The notes beneath the pieces were generated by a model. The model did no database searches and was not told where the DNA came from. It saw only the letters and a list, made by a program, of their open reading frames with translations. Shown in pieces: positions 17,866 to 26,519 of a stretch of 64,000 bases of DNA. The stretch lies in contig CAVZBZ010000009.1 of assembly GCA_963773665.1 (NCBI GenBank), positions 62,001 to 126,000 on the forward strand, given 5' to 3'. Made by a program: the position numbers and the translations under genes. Origin of the DNA: DATJLY01 sp963773665 (GTDB lineage: Bacteria > Pseudomonadota > Alphaproteobacteria > ATCC43930 > CGMCC-115725). Numbering within the stretch: position 1 is the stretch's first letter; every line of letters begins with the position of its first letter.

Positions 17866-19002
17866 CTAGTCCAGCCGTTTACGGAAGGCATGCGCTGCGA
17901 TCAACACGATCGCAGCGGCATAGAGCACCAGGGCGAAAATCGGCAGCAAAAGGTCCGATAGGCCGCTGCCCTTGAGAAAGACGGCTCGCAGGATCGTGAC
18001 GTAATAACGCGCGTAAACCAGTAAAGTGATGGCTTGGATCGGCACGGGCATCTGATCGATGGCAAAGGTGTAGCCAGAGAGCATGGTGACCGGAGTCATG
18101 GTCAGGAGGAGCGCCACTTGGCTCGCGCCAAGCTGGCTGTGGATGCGGACCGACACCACATATCCGATCCCGAGCACCACAAGCGTGAAGAGCGCGGTTG
18201 CGGCGAGAAGCGTCGCGAAGTTGCCGCGGAACGGAACCTCGAACCAGAAGATTGCCACGAAAAGGCAGAATGCGGCGTCGAACAGGCCGATGAAGAAATA
18301 CGGAATAAGCTTTCCCAGCATAACCTCTAACGCCGTCACGGGCGTCGAGATCAGCTGCTCCATCGTGCCCCGCTCCCACTCGCGGGAAATCGTGAGCGAT
18401 GTGAGCTGTGCGCCAATCAAGGCGAGGATGACGGCAACCACGCCCGGAATAATGAAATTCCGGCTATCCAGTCCTTCGTTGAACCAGACGCGCGGCTCAT
18501 AATCGACCGTTCCGACCGACGGCGGTCGCACGCCATGCATTCCCGCCCATTGCGCCTCGAAATCGGCTGTGGTCTGGGCAATCACCCCCTGGGCATAACC
18601 GATGGCGATGTTCGTCGTGTTGACGTCCGTCGCGTCGAACACCGTTTGCATGCGTGCGCTTCCGGTCGCCGCGATCACCCGCGAGAAATCCACGGGAATG
18701 GTGACGACGCCGACGCAGGCGCCTTGATCCATGGCGCCCCGGATGGCCCGGTCGGTGTCCATGTACAGAACCGCGGAAAACCACCCGGAAGCGACGAATC
18801 GGTCGATGAGGGCGCGGCTGAGCTGGCTGTGTTCCTGGTCATAGATGCAGAGCGGCACCCGCTTTATATCGAGACTGATGCCGTAACCGAGCAGCACCAT
18901 CTGAATCAGCGGCAACAGCAAGGCAATGGCGAGGCTTCGCGGGTCGCGCCAGATTTGCAGCGTTTCCTTGTAGGCCATGGCCAGGAGCCGCCGGATGCTC
19001 AT
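17866..19002 (-). CDS. ABC-2 type exporter permease (first permease)
   Basis: 378 residues with the same plan as its downstream neighbour: N-terminal helix (LAIALLLPLIQMVLLGYGIS), a periplasmic domain and five C-terminal helices. REWERGTMEQLISTPVTALE is the ABC-2 motif. Its start overlaps the end of the ATPase gene by four bases. The pair resembles YhhJ/YbhS-YbhR systems that export drugs or cations. Confidence 0.88.
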   Translation of the reverse strand: MSIRRLLAMAYKETLQIWRDPRSLAIALLLPLIQMVLLGYGISLDIKRVPLCIYDQEHSQLSRALIDRFVASGWFSAVLYMDTDRAIRGAMDQGACVGVVTIPVDFSRVIAATGSARMQTVFDATDVNTTNIAIGYAQGVIAQTTADFEAQWAGMHGVRPPSVGTVDYEPRVWFNEGLDSRNFIIPGVVAVILALIGAQLTSLTISREWERGTMEQLISTPVTALEVMLGKLIPYFFIGLFDAAFCLFVAIFWFEVPFRGNFATLLAATALFTLVVLGIGYVVSVRIHSQLGASQVALLLTMTPVTMLSGYTFAIDQMPVPIQAITLLVYARYYVTILRAVFLKGSGLSDLLLPIFALVLYAAAIVLIAAHAFRKRLD

Positions 19003-19952
19003 GCCGCGCTACCCTGTTTCGCGGTCCGGGACACCAGCTTGACGAAGACATCCTCGAGGCTGGGCGTAATGTGTCGCGGGGTGCCGGCGACGATATGCTG
19101 CTGCGCGAGAGAGGCCTGGATGCTCGGGGCCGCGGCGGCGCTGTCGCGAACCAGCACATGCAGCTTGTCGCCGAAGATCGAGGCATCGAGCACATCCGGC
19201 ACCTGCCGCACCGCCACAAGCGCCGCGCCGAGCGGCGCGCACGCAAGTTCCAACAGTTCTCCACCAAGATCGCGCAGGCGCAGCTCGCTCGGGCTGCCAA
19301 TGGCAACCAGCCGCCCGGCATCGATGAGTGCGATGCGGTTGCAGTATTCGGCCTCTTCCATGTAGTGGGTCGACACGAGGATCGTGACGCCATCCGCGGC
19401 GAGGTGGTGGATCAGGTCCCAAAAACGCCGCCGCGCTTGAGGCTCGACCCCGGAGGTCGGCTCGTCGAGAAAGAGCACGGGCGGCCGATGAAGGATGGCG
19501 CAGCCGAGAGCAAGCCGTTGCTTCCAGCCCCCGGCGAGCGTGCGGACGAGTGCGTTCTCGCGCCCATCGAGCCCGGCCATGCCGATGGCAAACCGTATGC
19601 GCGCCTCGATCTCCTGCCGCGGCACGCGGTAGATTCCGGCGAAGAAGAGAAGGTTCTCGCGACACGTGAGATCGCCGTAGAGCGAGAACTTCTGCGACAT
19701 GTAGCCGATATGCGCACGCACCGCTTCGGGATGCCGTCCGACGTCAAAACCCGCCACCGAAGCCTGCCCAGCGCTTGGGCGCAGCAGGCCGCACAACATA
19801 CGGATGGTGGTCGACTTGCCGGCGCCGTTGGGACCGATGAACCCGACCACCTCGCCCTTTGCGATGCTGAGATCGAGCCGATCCACCGCAGTGAAGTCAC
19901 CAAACCGCTTCGTCAGACCTTTGGCGATGACGGCAGGCGCCACATCCGTCAT
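18999..19952 (-). CDS. ABC exporter ATP-binding protein 2
   Basis: 317 residues. Walker A is GPNGAGKST (about residues 39-47), the signature region is LAGGWKQRLALG (variant of LSGGQ) and Walker B is VLFLDEPTSGVEP, followed by the switch His in STHYMEEAEYCNRI. The C-terminal 80 residues are a regulatory extension typical of drug-export ATPases. Four-base overlaps link it to both neighbours. Confidence 0.92.
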   Translation of the reverse strand: MTDVAPAVIAKGLTKRFGDFTAVDRLDLSIAKGEVVGFIGPNGAGKSTTIRMLCGLLRPSAGQASVAGFDVGRHPEAVRAHIGYMSQKFSLYGDLTCRENLLFFAGIYRVPRQEIEARIRFAIGMAGLDGRENALVRTLAGGWKQRLALGCAILHRPPVLFLDEPTSGVEPQARRRFWDLIHHLAADGVTILVSTHYMEEAEYCNRIALIDAGRLVAIGSPSELRLRDLGGELLELACAPLGAALVAVRQVPDVLDASIFGDKLHVLVRDSAAAAPSIQASLAQQHIVAGTPRHITPSLEDVFVKLVSRTAKQGSAA

Positions 19953-20890
19953 GCTGCGCTCTCTGGGCCCAGAAGGGCAACAAAGACATCCTCGATCCCT
20001 GGCTCGATCGGGGTTATGTGCGCATCGGCGATCGCGCGCGCTTCAAGCGCGGCGCGCAGCTCCGGAATGCGGCGTTCCGCGTCATCGACGCGGACATGGA
20101 CCCGGTCGCCCATCAGCAGCAGGCCCAGCACCCCTGGAGCCCCCTCGAGCGCTCCATGCACGGCGCGGGGATCGGCGGCCGTGACTGCGAGCAGCGCGCC
20201 GGGCATGGCTTCCTTGAGGTGCGCGGGCGTATCGCAGCGACGGATTGCGCCCGCGTGCAGCAACGCGAGCCGCGAGCAACGCTCCGCCTCGTCCATGTAG
20301 GCCGTAGAGAGGACGATCGTGACGCCGCTTTCCCGCAGATTGTACAGGATGGCCCAGAAGTCACGCCGCGACACGGGGTCCACGCCGGTCGTGGGCTCAT
20401 CTAGCAGTAGGACGCGGGGCGTGTGAATGAGCGCACAAACAAGTCCGAGCTTTTGTTTCATGCCGCCGGACAGTTGGCCGGCCAGCCGGCGTTGGAAAGG
20501 GACCAGTCCGGCTGCTTCGAGGAGCTCGCGGCTGCGTTCGCGCCGGACGTTGCGCGGAACCCTGAACAGTTCGCCGTAAAAGAAGATGTTTTCAGCGACG
20601 GTCAGGTCATCGTAGAGGCCAAAGCGTTGCGGCATGTAGCTCAGCTCGAACTTGGCACGCTCCGGCTGAGCCACGACATCGACGCCGGCGACACGAATTT
20701 CGCCGGCATCGGGCTGCAGCACGCCCGCGAGCATGCGCATGATCGTCGTCTTGCCGGCACCATCCGGACCCACGAGGCCGAAGATCTCGCCGCGCTCGAT
20801 CGTCAGACTGATGTCGCGAACGGCATCGACTTGACCAAATCGCCGCGTGAGGCCCTGTGCGTGGATCGCGATATCGCCTGTCCCGGTCAT
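19949..20890 (-). CDS. ABC exporter ATP-binding protein 1
   Basis: 313 residues. Walker A GPDGAGKTT, signature LSGGMKQKLGL, Walker B VLLLDEPTTGVDP, then STAYMDEAERC where the usual switch His is replaced by Ala. The second ATPase keeps its His, so the two sites may be functionally unequal if they pair. In E. coli RbbA the two ATPases and a permease are fused; here they are separate genes. Confidence 0.92.
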   Translation of the reverse strand: MTGTGDIAIHAQGLTRRFGQVDAVRDISLTIERGEIFGLVGPDGAGKTTIMRMLAGVLQPDAGEIRVAGVDVVAQPERAKFELSYMPQRFGLYDDLTVAENIFFYGELFRVPRNVRRERSRELLEAAGLVPFQRRLAGQLSGGMKQKLGLVCALIHTPRVLLLDEPTTGVDPVSRRDFWAILYNLRESGVTIVLSTAYMDEAERCSRLALLHAGAIRRCDTPAHLKEAMPGALLAVTAADPRAVHGALEGAPGVLGLLLMGDRVHVRVDDAERRIPELRAALEARAIADAHITPIEPGIEDVFVALLGPESAA

Positions 20891-21891
20891 TGTTGCCCAG
20901 GCGCCAAAGCCACCATCGTGGCATCGGCGGGCATTCCCGGCAGCAGCTCGTGGGTCGGATTGTCGATGTCGATTCGGACCCGATACACCAGGGTGACACG
21001 CTCTGCATGGGTCTCCACCGTCTTGGGCGTGAATTCCGCCTCCGGCGAAATGAAGCTGACCCGGCCATGGTACACATGGTTCGGATACGTATCCGTCGCC
21101 ACATCGACGGTTTGATTGAGTCTGACTTTCCCGATGTCCGGCTCGTTCACATATGCCCTGAGCCAGACATGGTCGAGGTCGTCCAAGGTGAAGATTGGCA
21201 CTCCCGGTCCTGCCAACTGGCCAAGCTCGGCATGGCGCACGGAAATGACGCCGCTGAAAGGCGCGCGAAGCACGGTGTAGGAGAGCGTGACTTGATCGAG
21301 TTCCAGCTTCGCCTGCGTTGCATCCTGATTCGCCTTCGCGAGCGTGATGTTATGTTGGGCCACCTCGACCATTGACCGGTCCCGGGCGACTACGGCGACA
21401 GCCTGCTTTTCCGCGGTGAGAGCAAGATCGCGCGCCTGCTGCGACACGACGTGGGACTTGAACAGCTCCGCCGCCCGGGCGGCGTCCCGCTGCTTCTCGG
21501 CAAGATCGGCTTGATCGTTGATCACGCTGTTTTGCGCCGCGTCGAGGCTGCTCTGGTTCGCGCCGACCTGTGCGGCGGCAACGGCCAAGTCTGTGCGGTC
21601 GATTTCAACCTGTTGCTGATAGAGACGATCGTCGACGCGGGCCAGCACCGTACCGCTGTCGACCTTGGCGCCTTCGTCGAACGGGAGATAGACGATCGGC
21701 GCTTGCACTTGCGTGACGCTGAGCACGCTTTCGTGCGCCTCGATATTGCCCGAAACAACGATCGAATTCCTATTGGTTCGCTGACCGACCAGCCACCGCC
21801 ACGCGCCTGGCCAGTGCGAAACCCCATACAAACCAACGGCGGCAACAACAATCACCATCGCAAGCAAGACGATCCAACGATGACGCGTCAT
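20887..21891 (-). CDS. HlyD/YbhG-family membrane-fusion protein
   Basis: About 334 residues from ATG 21891; an upstream TTG at 21921 is possible. N-terminal membrane anchor (WIVLLAMVIVVAAVGLYGV), a split biotinyl-lipoyl domain (SGNIEAHESVLSVTQVQAPI before and VLRAPFSGVISVRHAELGQL after), and between them an Ala/Gln/Lys-rich coiled-coil hairpin of about 100 residues. First gene of the operon and periplasmic adaptor of the ABC-2 exporter. The export partner in the outer membrane is not encoded here. Confidence 0.9.
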   Translation of the reverse strand: MTRHRWIVLLAMVIVVAAVGLYGVSHWPGAWRWLVGQRTNRNSIVVSGNIEAHESVLSVTQVQAPIVYLPFDEGAKVDSGTVLARVDDRLYQQQVEIDRTDLAVAAAQVGANQSSLDAAQNSVINDQADLAEKQRDAARAAELFKSHVVSQQARDLALTAEKQAVAVVARDRSMVEVAQHNITLAKANQDATQAKLELDQVTLSYTVLRAPFSGVISVRHAELGQLAGPGVPIFTLDDLDHVWLRAYVNEPDIGKVRLNQTVDVATDTYPNHVYHGRVSFISPEAEFTPKTVETHAERVTLVYRVRIDIDNPTHELLPGMPADATMVALAPGQQ

Positions 21892-22457
21892 GGTTGCGTC
21901 GGAGGGGCGTGGCCAAGCCAAACACGTCTTTCACCAACACGGCGATTTAAGCACGGGTTGACGATGGAATGTGGCGGCTGTACTTCGTTCATACGGGACC
22001 CGGATTAGCAAGGGCTCGGATTCATCGCCATCAAAGTGCCTGGCTCTTCGCCTTTCAGCAACCAGTCGTTTTGCTCCGAAATAGACCGCTCCATCGCCAC
22101 TCTGAGGGGATAGCGAGCGAGTGAGGAGAGCGTTAGGCTTTTTTAGCTTGGCGCCGGCACCTTTCAATCGGCGATTGTGCACAGAAACGCCGAGAGCAAC
22201 ACGCCGAATCCGGTGTCCGGCTCCAGCGCCTTAATTATTTCGCCGACGACCTGCTTGCCGGCTGGCCTTCGGCCGCTGGTCGCTTTGAATGAACGCGGAC
22301 ATGCGCTGCACAATGCTAGTGCGAATATCGGAAGTCTGCTCGCCACGCCTGCGTCATGGTTTGGATCAACGCACGCAGTCCGGGGTCGCGTAGGATGATT
22401 TGCCCGAGCCCGCCATTTGCAGCACCGCAAGGACGGCGCAGCAAAGGAGGAGAAGCG
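21892..22457. other. intergenic region between the exporter operon and a CBS gene
   Basis: It must hold the divergent promoters of both units, but I cannot assign them. TTCATCGCCATCAA at 22022-22035 is a one-mismatch FNR-like site that I do not count. No gene is recognised. Confidence 0.4.
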
Positions 22458-22874
22458 ATGCGTATCAAGGAAGCAATGTCAACGCACGTGGAGGCCGTTG
22501 CTCCCAACACCACCGTTCGCGAGTGTGCGAGCACGATGGATCGGCTGGGCATCGGAGCGCTCCCAGTCTCCGAGAAAGGACGGGTCGTTGGCATCGTGAC
22601 GGACCGGGATGTCTGCTGTCGCACTGTTGTCAGCGGCCGAGACCCGGGAACGATGACAGCGCGGGAAATCATGACCGGCGATGTCGCGTCTTGCTTTGAG
22701 GACCAGGACTGTGCGGAAGTGGCCCGCCTCATGCAAGAAAAGCACGTGCGGCGGTTGACGGTCATGAACCGCGATCAGGCGATGGTGGGGATATTCTCGG
22801 TCGACGACCTTGCACGTTATTCGCACGACCTTGCGGGCTTGGTTCTCGAGGCGTCGGCACCATGGCCACACTGA
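22458..22874 (+). CDS. CBS-pair (Bateman) protein
   Basis: 138 residues, two CBS motifs and nothing else: MRIKEAMSTHVEAVAPNTTV to GIVTDRDVCCRTVVSG, and AREIMTGDVASCFEDQDCAE to GIFSVDDLARY. Such stand-alone Bateman modules bind adenine nucleotides and report energy status; the partner is unknown. AAGGAGGAG lies 6 bases before the ATG and fixes the start. It is 108 bp upstream of hsp20 in the same direction and closely resembles the CBS proteins at 36576 and 40912. Confidence 0.9.
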   Translation: MRIKEAMSTHVEAVAPNTTVRECASTMDRLGIGALPVSEKGRVVGIVTDRDVCCRTVVSGRDPGTMTAREIMTGDVASCFEDQDCAEVARLMQEKHVRRLTVMNRDQAMVGIFSVDDLARYSHDLAGLVLEASAPWPH

Positions 22875-22982
22875 CCGGTAACATGACCGCCAGCGGATTG
22901 CGGTCGCCACGCAGATCGTGACATTCGATTGCTCCGAACGTTAGGCACGAGACCAACGAGAGTTAGCAGAGGAGAACACGTA

Positions 22983-23519
22983 ATGGCTAACACAGTTGTC
23001 GAAGTTAAGAAGCATGAGCGCGCGACGCCCGCCCCGCTTCCGCCAGCTGCCTCAGACATCTGGCAGTCGTTTCAGAGCGAGATGGATCGGCTGTTCGATC
23101 CATTCTGGCGCCGCGGATTCGGCTTCCCCTCTCTTCACCGGGCATTCTCGTTTCCGACGCCTTGGCGCTACGAAGCGGAAGGCGTTCCGGCGCCGGCAAT
23201 CGACTTCACGGAGAACGAGAAGACGTATCGCGTCACCGCCGAATTGCCGGGAATGAGCGAGAAGGACATCGAAGTGCAGCTGTCTGGTGACGTCCTCACG
23301 CTTAAGGGGGAGAAGCATCAGGAGAAGGAGGAGAAAGCGGAGAACTACTTTATCTCCGAGCGTCGCTTTGGCTCGTTCCAGCGATCCTTCACGCTCCCCG
23401 ATGGCGTCGATCGTGACAAGATCGAGGCGGGCTTCGAGAAGGGCGTGCTCATGATCACTCTGCCGAAGAAGGCCGAAACTGTGAAAGAGCAGAAGAAGAT
23501 CGAGGTCAAGGCAAAATAG
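22983..23519 (+). CDS. Hsp20/alpha-crystallin small heat-shock protein
   Basis: 178 residues. The N-terminal arm has SEMDRLFDPFWRRGFG; the alpha-crystallin domain (about residues 70-165) has PAIDFTENEKTYRVTAELPG, KGEKHQEKEEK and the consensus GVLMITLPKK. The I-x-I tail motif is replaced by KIEVKAK. An ATP-independent holdase in the cytoplasm. GCAGAGGAG precedes the ATG. No sigma32 site and no FNR box are visible in its 108-bp upstream gap, so it may be read from the CBS promoter. Confidence 0.95.
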   Translation: MANTVVEVKKHERATPAPLPPAASDIWQSFQSEMDRLFDPFWRRGFGFPSLHRAFSFPTPWRYEAEGVPAPAIDFTENEKTYRVTAELPGMSEKDIEVQLSGDVLTLKGEKHQEKEEKAENYFISERRFGSFQRSFTLPDGVDRDKIEAGFEKGVLMITLPKKAETVKEQKKIEVKAK

Positions 23520-23527
23520 GGTCCGGA

Positions 23528-23558
23528 GAGAGTGGCGGCCAGATTGGCCGCCACTCTC
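23528..23558. terminator. 14-bp perfect hairpin after hsp20
   Basis: GAGAGTGGCGGCCA (23528-23541), loop GAT, TGGCCGCCACTCTC (23545-23558). It starts 9 bp after the hsp20 stop and lacks a T-tract, so it is either a factor-dependent terminator or an mRNA 3'-end protector. It also faces the end of the convergent hydrolase gene. Confidence 0.55.
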
Positions 23559-23641
23559 ACCTTCCACCGGTTCCGGAGACGACCGACCGACAGAGACTCG
23601 GGCGCCATCCGTCATTGAGGCATCAACGAGGTAAGTGCTTT

Positions 23642-24772
23642 TCACTGGCTGCGATCGATCAGGCGCCGTTCTTTCGTTCTCGGAACCTCTTGATGATCGG
23701 CCATCCAGGATATGATTGCTGGCCAGATCTGTGCGTGTGCCTGCCGGCCGACAAGCACAGCGAGATGCTGGAGACATACACCGATTTCACCGGGGTATTC
23801 GATCTTACGGGCGTGGGGCCCGGGCATTTTATTCAAGAAGTGGGTGACAAACTCCGGCGCAACGATCTGATCGGATGTATTGAGCACAGCTAGCGTCGGA
23901 ATGCGGAGACATGATGGCCCCACGACCCTGCCTCGCATCGTCAAGACTTCCCGGCAAAAACGGTTTTCTCGGTAAAACCACTGAAGGATTTGTCCAACTA
24001 GTTTTCCCGAAAGCGGAACCTCGTCGAGCGCCCATCGCTCAATTCGGGTATGGAGTTCGGATGTATGCGGGTCCGCCAAACTCAGCACGGCGTCAACAAG
24101 CCTCGACCACACGAAGGCTTCGGGAGAGGCCCACGCGCTCAAGTGCGACAAGAGCGAGCCGGGAACCGAGCCCGTTTCAGGTAGTCTGGAGGGAGCCAAC
24201 GATACAAGTGCGTCTGCAAAGCGGCTTGCGCCCCGACGAAAGCACAGAGGAGACCCAAGAAGGACGAGGCCTTGAACGCTCTCGGGTTCGCAGGCTGCGA
24301 ATACGGCGGCGAACGTTCCGCCGAGCGAATGGCCCATGAGAAAGGGTGTGATGCTCGCGTGGATTGCAACGCTTCTGACACCCTCGCCTATGTCGGCTAC
24401 ATATTCGTCCAACCCTGCATTATCGTCGGCATTACCACCGCGCGGCGCCGTCCATTCGATGAGGTAGATCCGGATACGGCGATCGAGGCAATATCTCACC
24501 ACGCTCGCGCTGGGAGCGAGATCCCAAATATATGGTCGCTTGATGGGGGTGGAGACGATGAGCACTGCTGGGCCATCATCAAAGGCGGCATAAGTGCGAA
24601 CCCGCCAGAGTGGGCCTGAGGCGACGATGCGGTAGCTGCACTCTGCGGGCCCGAGACCAAGTAGTCCAAGCGCATGTCCCTGGGCGCGGCGCAAACCGTC
24701 CTCCATCGCGAACATGTGCATTGAACTGTCAAAATTGCTCACCACGATGCCGCAGCCTCCGACACACTGCAT
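23642..24772 (-). CDS. alpha/beta hydrolase resembling class III PHA synthase
   Basis: 376 residues. The nucleophile elbow is GHSLGG (Ser about 149). PHA synthases carry Cys in this lipase-like box, but the surroundings are PhaC-like: RIYLIEWTAPRGG...LDEYVADIGEGV before it, then LNTSDQIVAP (acid) and CLQHLAVLVGRQAHAQIWP (catalytic His region). It is probably an esterase or thioesterase derived from that family. The start is uncertain: GGAGG inside the frame precedes a GTG at 24745. It may be co-transcribed with the small gene at 25118. Confidence 0.7.
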   Translation of the reverse strand: MQCVGGCGIVVSNFDSSMHMFAMEDGLRRAQGHALGLLGLGPAECSYRIVASGPLWRVRTYAAFDDGPAVLIVSTPIKRPYIWDLAPSASVVRYCLDRRIRIYLIEWTAPRGGNADDNAGLDEYVADIGEGVRSVAIHASITPFLMGHSLGGTFAAVFAACEPESVQGLVLLGSPLCFRRGASRFADALVSLAPSRLPETGSVPGSLLSHLSAWASPEAFVWSRLVDAVLSLADPHTSELHTRIERWALDEVPLSGKLVGQILQWFYRENRFCREVLTMRGRVVGPSCLRIPTLAVLNTSDQIVAPEFVTHFLNKMPGPHARKIEYPGEIGVCLQHLAVLVGRQAHAQIWPAIISWMADHQEVPRTKERRLIDRSQ

Positions 24773-24784
24773 TCGCTCTCGAAG

Positions 24785-24870
24785 CTAGCGCCCGTCGCGC
24801 ATGACGCCCTCCTGGCCAAACGAATCGAATTCCTTCGCATAGGCGCAGGCGATGGTCTGCGTAGGCCTCC
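24785..24870 (-). pseudogene. fragment of a flavodoxin-like NAD(P)H oxidoreductase
   Basis: The reverse strand reads TQTIACAYAKEFDSFGQEGV, matching TQTMARAYAKELDSLGQEVV of the intact gene at 52336-52944. At DNA level 24794-24863 aligns without gaps to 52831-52900 with 62 of 70 bases identical. Neither the N-terminal strand nor the rest of the protein is present. It is a relic, wedged between the hydrolase and the small gene. Confidence 0.8.
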
Positions 24871-24881
24871 ACCTGTGGGCG

Positions 24882-25118
24882 TCAGCGCTCATCGCGAGGT
24901 GGGGCAAGTTCGGCCTCCAGAATTCGATACACCTCGGCGGCCGTGCCATGGATAGCGCTATGCCTTGCCCGATGCAGATAGTCGTCGGAAGAGAGCCACG
25001 CATAGGCCTCCAGGACCTCCTCCCGGGTCGCCCCCGTTCTCAAGATCGCCGCCATAACGGCGTCGTCGAGCCGTCCCATGATCTCCACGACCTCGTCTGC
25101 CGTGACGGATTTCACCAT
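24882..25118 (-). CDS. 78-residue conserved hypothetical protein
   Basis: MVKSVTADEVVEIMGRLDDA, then TGATREEVLEAYAWLSSDDY and a C-terminal helix EVYRILEAELAP. The all-helical pattern with AT-EE-EA-AWL resembles small proteins common in Rhizobiales stress islands; function unknown. GGGGAG sits 7 bases before the ATG. The FNR-type box at 25277 lies upstream with a CATAAT hexamer between. Confidence 0.65.
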   Translation of the reverse strand: MVKSVTADEVVEIMGRLDDAVMAAILRTGATREEVLEAYAWLSSDDYLHRARHSAIHGTAAEVYRILEAELAPPRDER

Positions 25119-25248
25119 TGATTATCTCCCCAGGAGCTTTCGTTTCGGGCAAAGGACGGCGTTAACGCGACCGCGATCGCGATCACGCATGAGGTCAGGA
25201 AGTTTCGAACACCGTTCATCCCTTGCCTCGTGATGCAAGCAGGCGGGC

Positions 25249-25290
25249 ATTATGGCCAAGCGCACCGAATGCGGCGTTGATATACCTCAA
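25249..25290 (-). promoter_or_regulatory. FNR/FixK-type box with -10 hexamer
   Basis: TTGATATACCTCAA at 25277-25290 fits TTGA-N6-TCAA. On the reverse strand CATAAT (25249-25254) is centred 32 bp away. It would drive the gene starting at 25118. It lies just downstream of the DUF2459 gene end. Confidence 0.6.
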
Positions 25291-25317
25291 TCGGCGATCA
25301 GTCGGCCTCGCGTTGGC

Positions 25318-25977
25318 TCATTGTTCCGGCCTGGCAAGTCCGCGCACCTGGTTGACCACTTGGTGGGCGAATACGACGCCCGTCGGACTTACGGACAGAC
25401 CGGTCACGCGGAGCGCTTCCGCAGTCCAGGTATTGCAGGTATTGCCGAGGCTGTAGGTCCCGCTCGAGGCATAAAAGCTGCTCCCGGGATAAGGCCCATC
25501 GCCGACGCGGCGTGGCAGCTGCTGTGGATCCTTTTCGAGACCGATCCAGAGGAACTGCGAGAGGCGATCAACTCCCTCTTGCGATACCGCGATTGCGAAG
25601 ACGTTTGATCCTGTCGTAAAGAACTCGCTCGGCGAACGCTCCAAAGGAATGACCAGCATAACCGAAGGTGCGGGCGTGGCCGCCTCGAGGAGGTCGCCCA
25701 GCCCGGGATTGCGGGCCATGTAATAGTCGCGCTCACCCCACCCGAATACGAAGTACCGCGCCGCCGGCGATTCATTCCGCAACGAAGCCAACGATCCCGG
25801 CAGTGTGTCTGCCGGTATGCCGATCTCGGTATGCCACCCGTTCGCGATCAGATAGAGGGTTTGAAGCCGCGGGGCTTGCCCGGCATATGGCTCGACCGGC
25901 GACCACGCGCACGCCGCGAAACCATTTGCCAATGCGAGCATGGCCAATGAGGCGATGTAATTCCGAAGCCGTTGCAT
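25318..25977 (-). CDS. DUF2459 (TIGR02117) lipoprotein-like protein
   Basis: 219 residues. The N terminus is hydrophobic with a Cys after it (SLAMLALANGFAACAWSPVE), so it is exported, possibly as a lipoprotein. Family motifs: NGWHTEIGIP, YFVFGWGERDYYM, VMLVIPLERSPSEFF and CNTWTAEALRVTGLSVSP, which are those of the TIGR02117/DUF2459 family. The conserved His and Cys suggest a papain-like fold, but the function is unknown. Upstream it shares the region with the box at 26119. Confidence 0.85.
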   Translation of the reverse strand: MQRLRNYIASLAMLALANGFAACAWSPVEPYAGQAPRLQTLYLIANGWHTEIGIPADTLPGSLASLRNESPAARYFVFGWGERDYYMARNPGLGDLLEAATPAPSVMLVIPLERSPSEFFTTGSNVFAIAVSQEGVDRLSQFLWIGLEKDPQQLPRRVGDGPYPGSSFYASSGTYSLGNTCNTWTAEALRVTGLSVSPTGVVFAHQVVNQVRGLARPEQ

Positions 25978-26118
25978 ATCGCCGCTGCTGAGCCTCAGTT
26001 GATGGAAGGCCGACGCGCAGATTCGAGGCTAAGAACTCATGCCCCTTCGCGTTCTCGAATCTCCTAACGTTCGGCAGGCGCCAGCGAGAACCGCGCCTTG
26101 GCAGCTGAACCGAGACGA

Positions 26119-26132
26119 TTGATCTGTATCAA
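26119..26132. promoter_or_regulatory. FNR/FixK box, exact consensus
   Basis: TTGATCTGTATCAA is a perfect TTGAT-N4-ATCAA palindrome. It is centred 76 bp before the GYD gene ATG and lies between that gene and the divergent DUF2459 gene. Confidence 0.75.
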
Positions 26133-26201
26133 CGCAGATCCTAGGCCGAGACGATCATCATGGTTCATTCCGGTCGGCAAATCGCCGCCCAGGAGGTGAC
26201 A

Positions 26202-26516
26202 ATGCAGATGTTCGCCATGCTGACGCGCCTTTCGTCGAGTGCGCTCCAATCCCCCAAGTCACTCGAGGAGCTCGAGCGTACGGTGATGGATCATATCAAG
26301 CTGGCGTGTCCCAGCGTCGAATGGGTTGGAAGTTACGCTATTCTCGGCCCCTACGACTACCTCGACCTGTTCCGTGCTGCAGACGTCCACGAAGCGAGCA
26401 AGGTCTCAGCGCTCGTGCGCACTTATGGCCATGCTCACACGGAAGTGTGGCCGCTGACGGAATGGGAGCGGTTCAAGACTGTGATTCGTGAAATCGGGGG
26501 CTTTACGAGAGTATGA
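26202..26516 (+). CDS. GYD-domain-like small protein
   Basis: 104 residues: MQMFAMLTRLSSSALQSPKS, then VEWVGSYAILGPYDYLDLFRA and VRTYGHAHTEVWPLTEWERF. This is the layout of GYD proteins, a dimeric alpha/beta-barrel family of unknown role. CAGGAGGTG stands 4 bases before the chosen ATG. Three bases separate it from the CBS gene, so the two form an operon under the FNR-type box at 26119. Confidence 0.8.
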   Translation: MQMFAMLTRLSSSALQSPKSLEELERTVMDHIKLACPSVEWVGSYAILGPYDYLDLFRAADVHEASKVSALVRTYGHAHTEVWPLTEWERFKTVIREIGGFTRV

Positions 26517-26519
26517 TCC

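Noticed and set aside
22022..22035. TTCATCGCCATCAA as a fourteenth FNR-type box
   Set aside because: The left half-site lacks the essential TTGA, and distances to both neighbouring genes are long.
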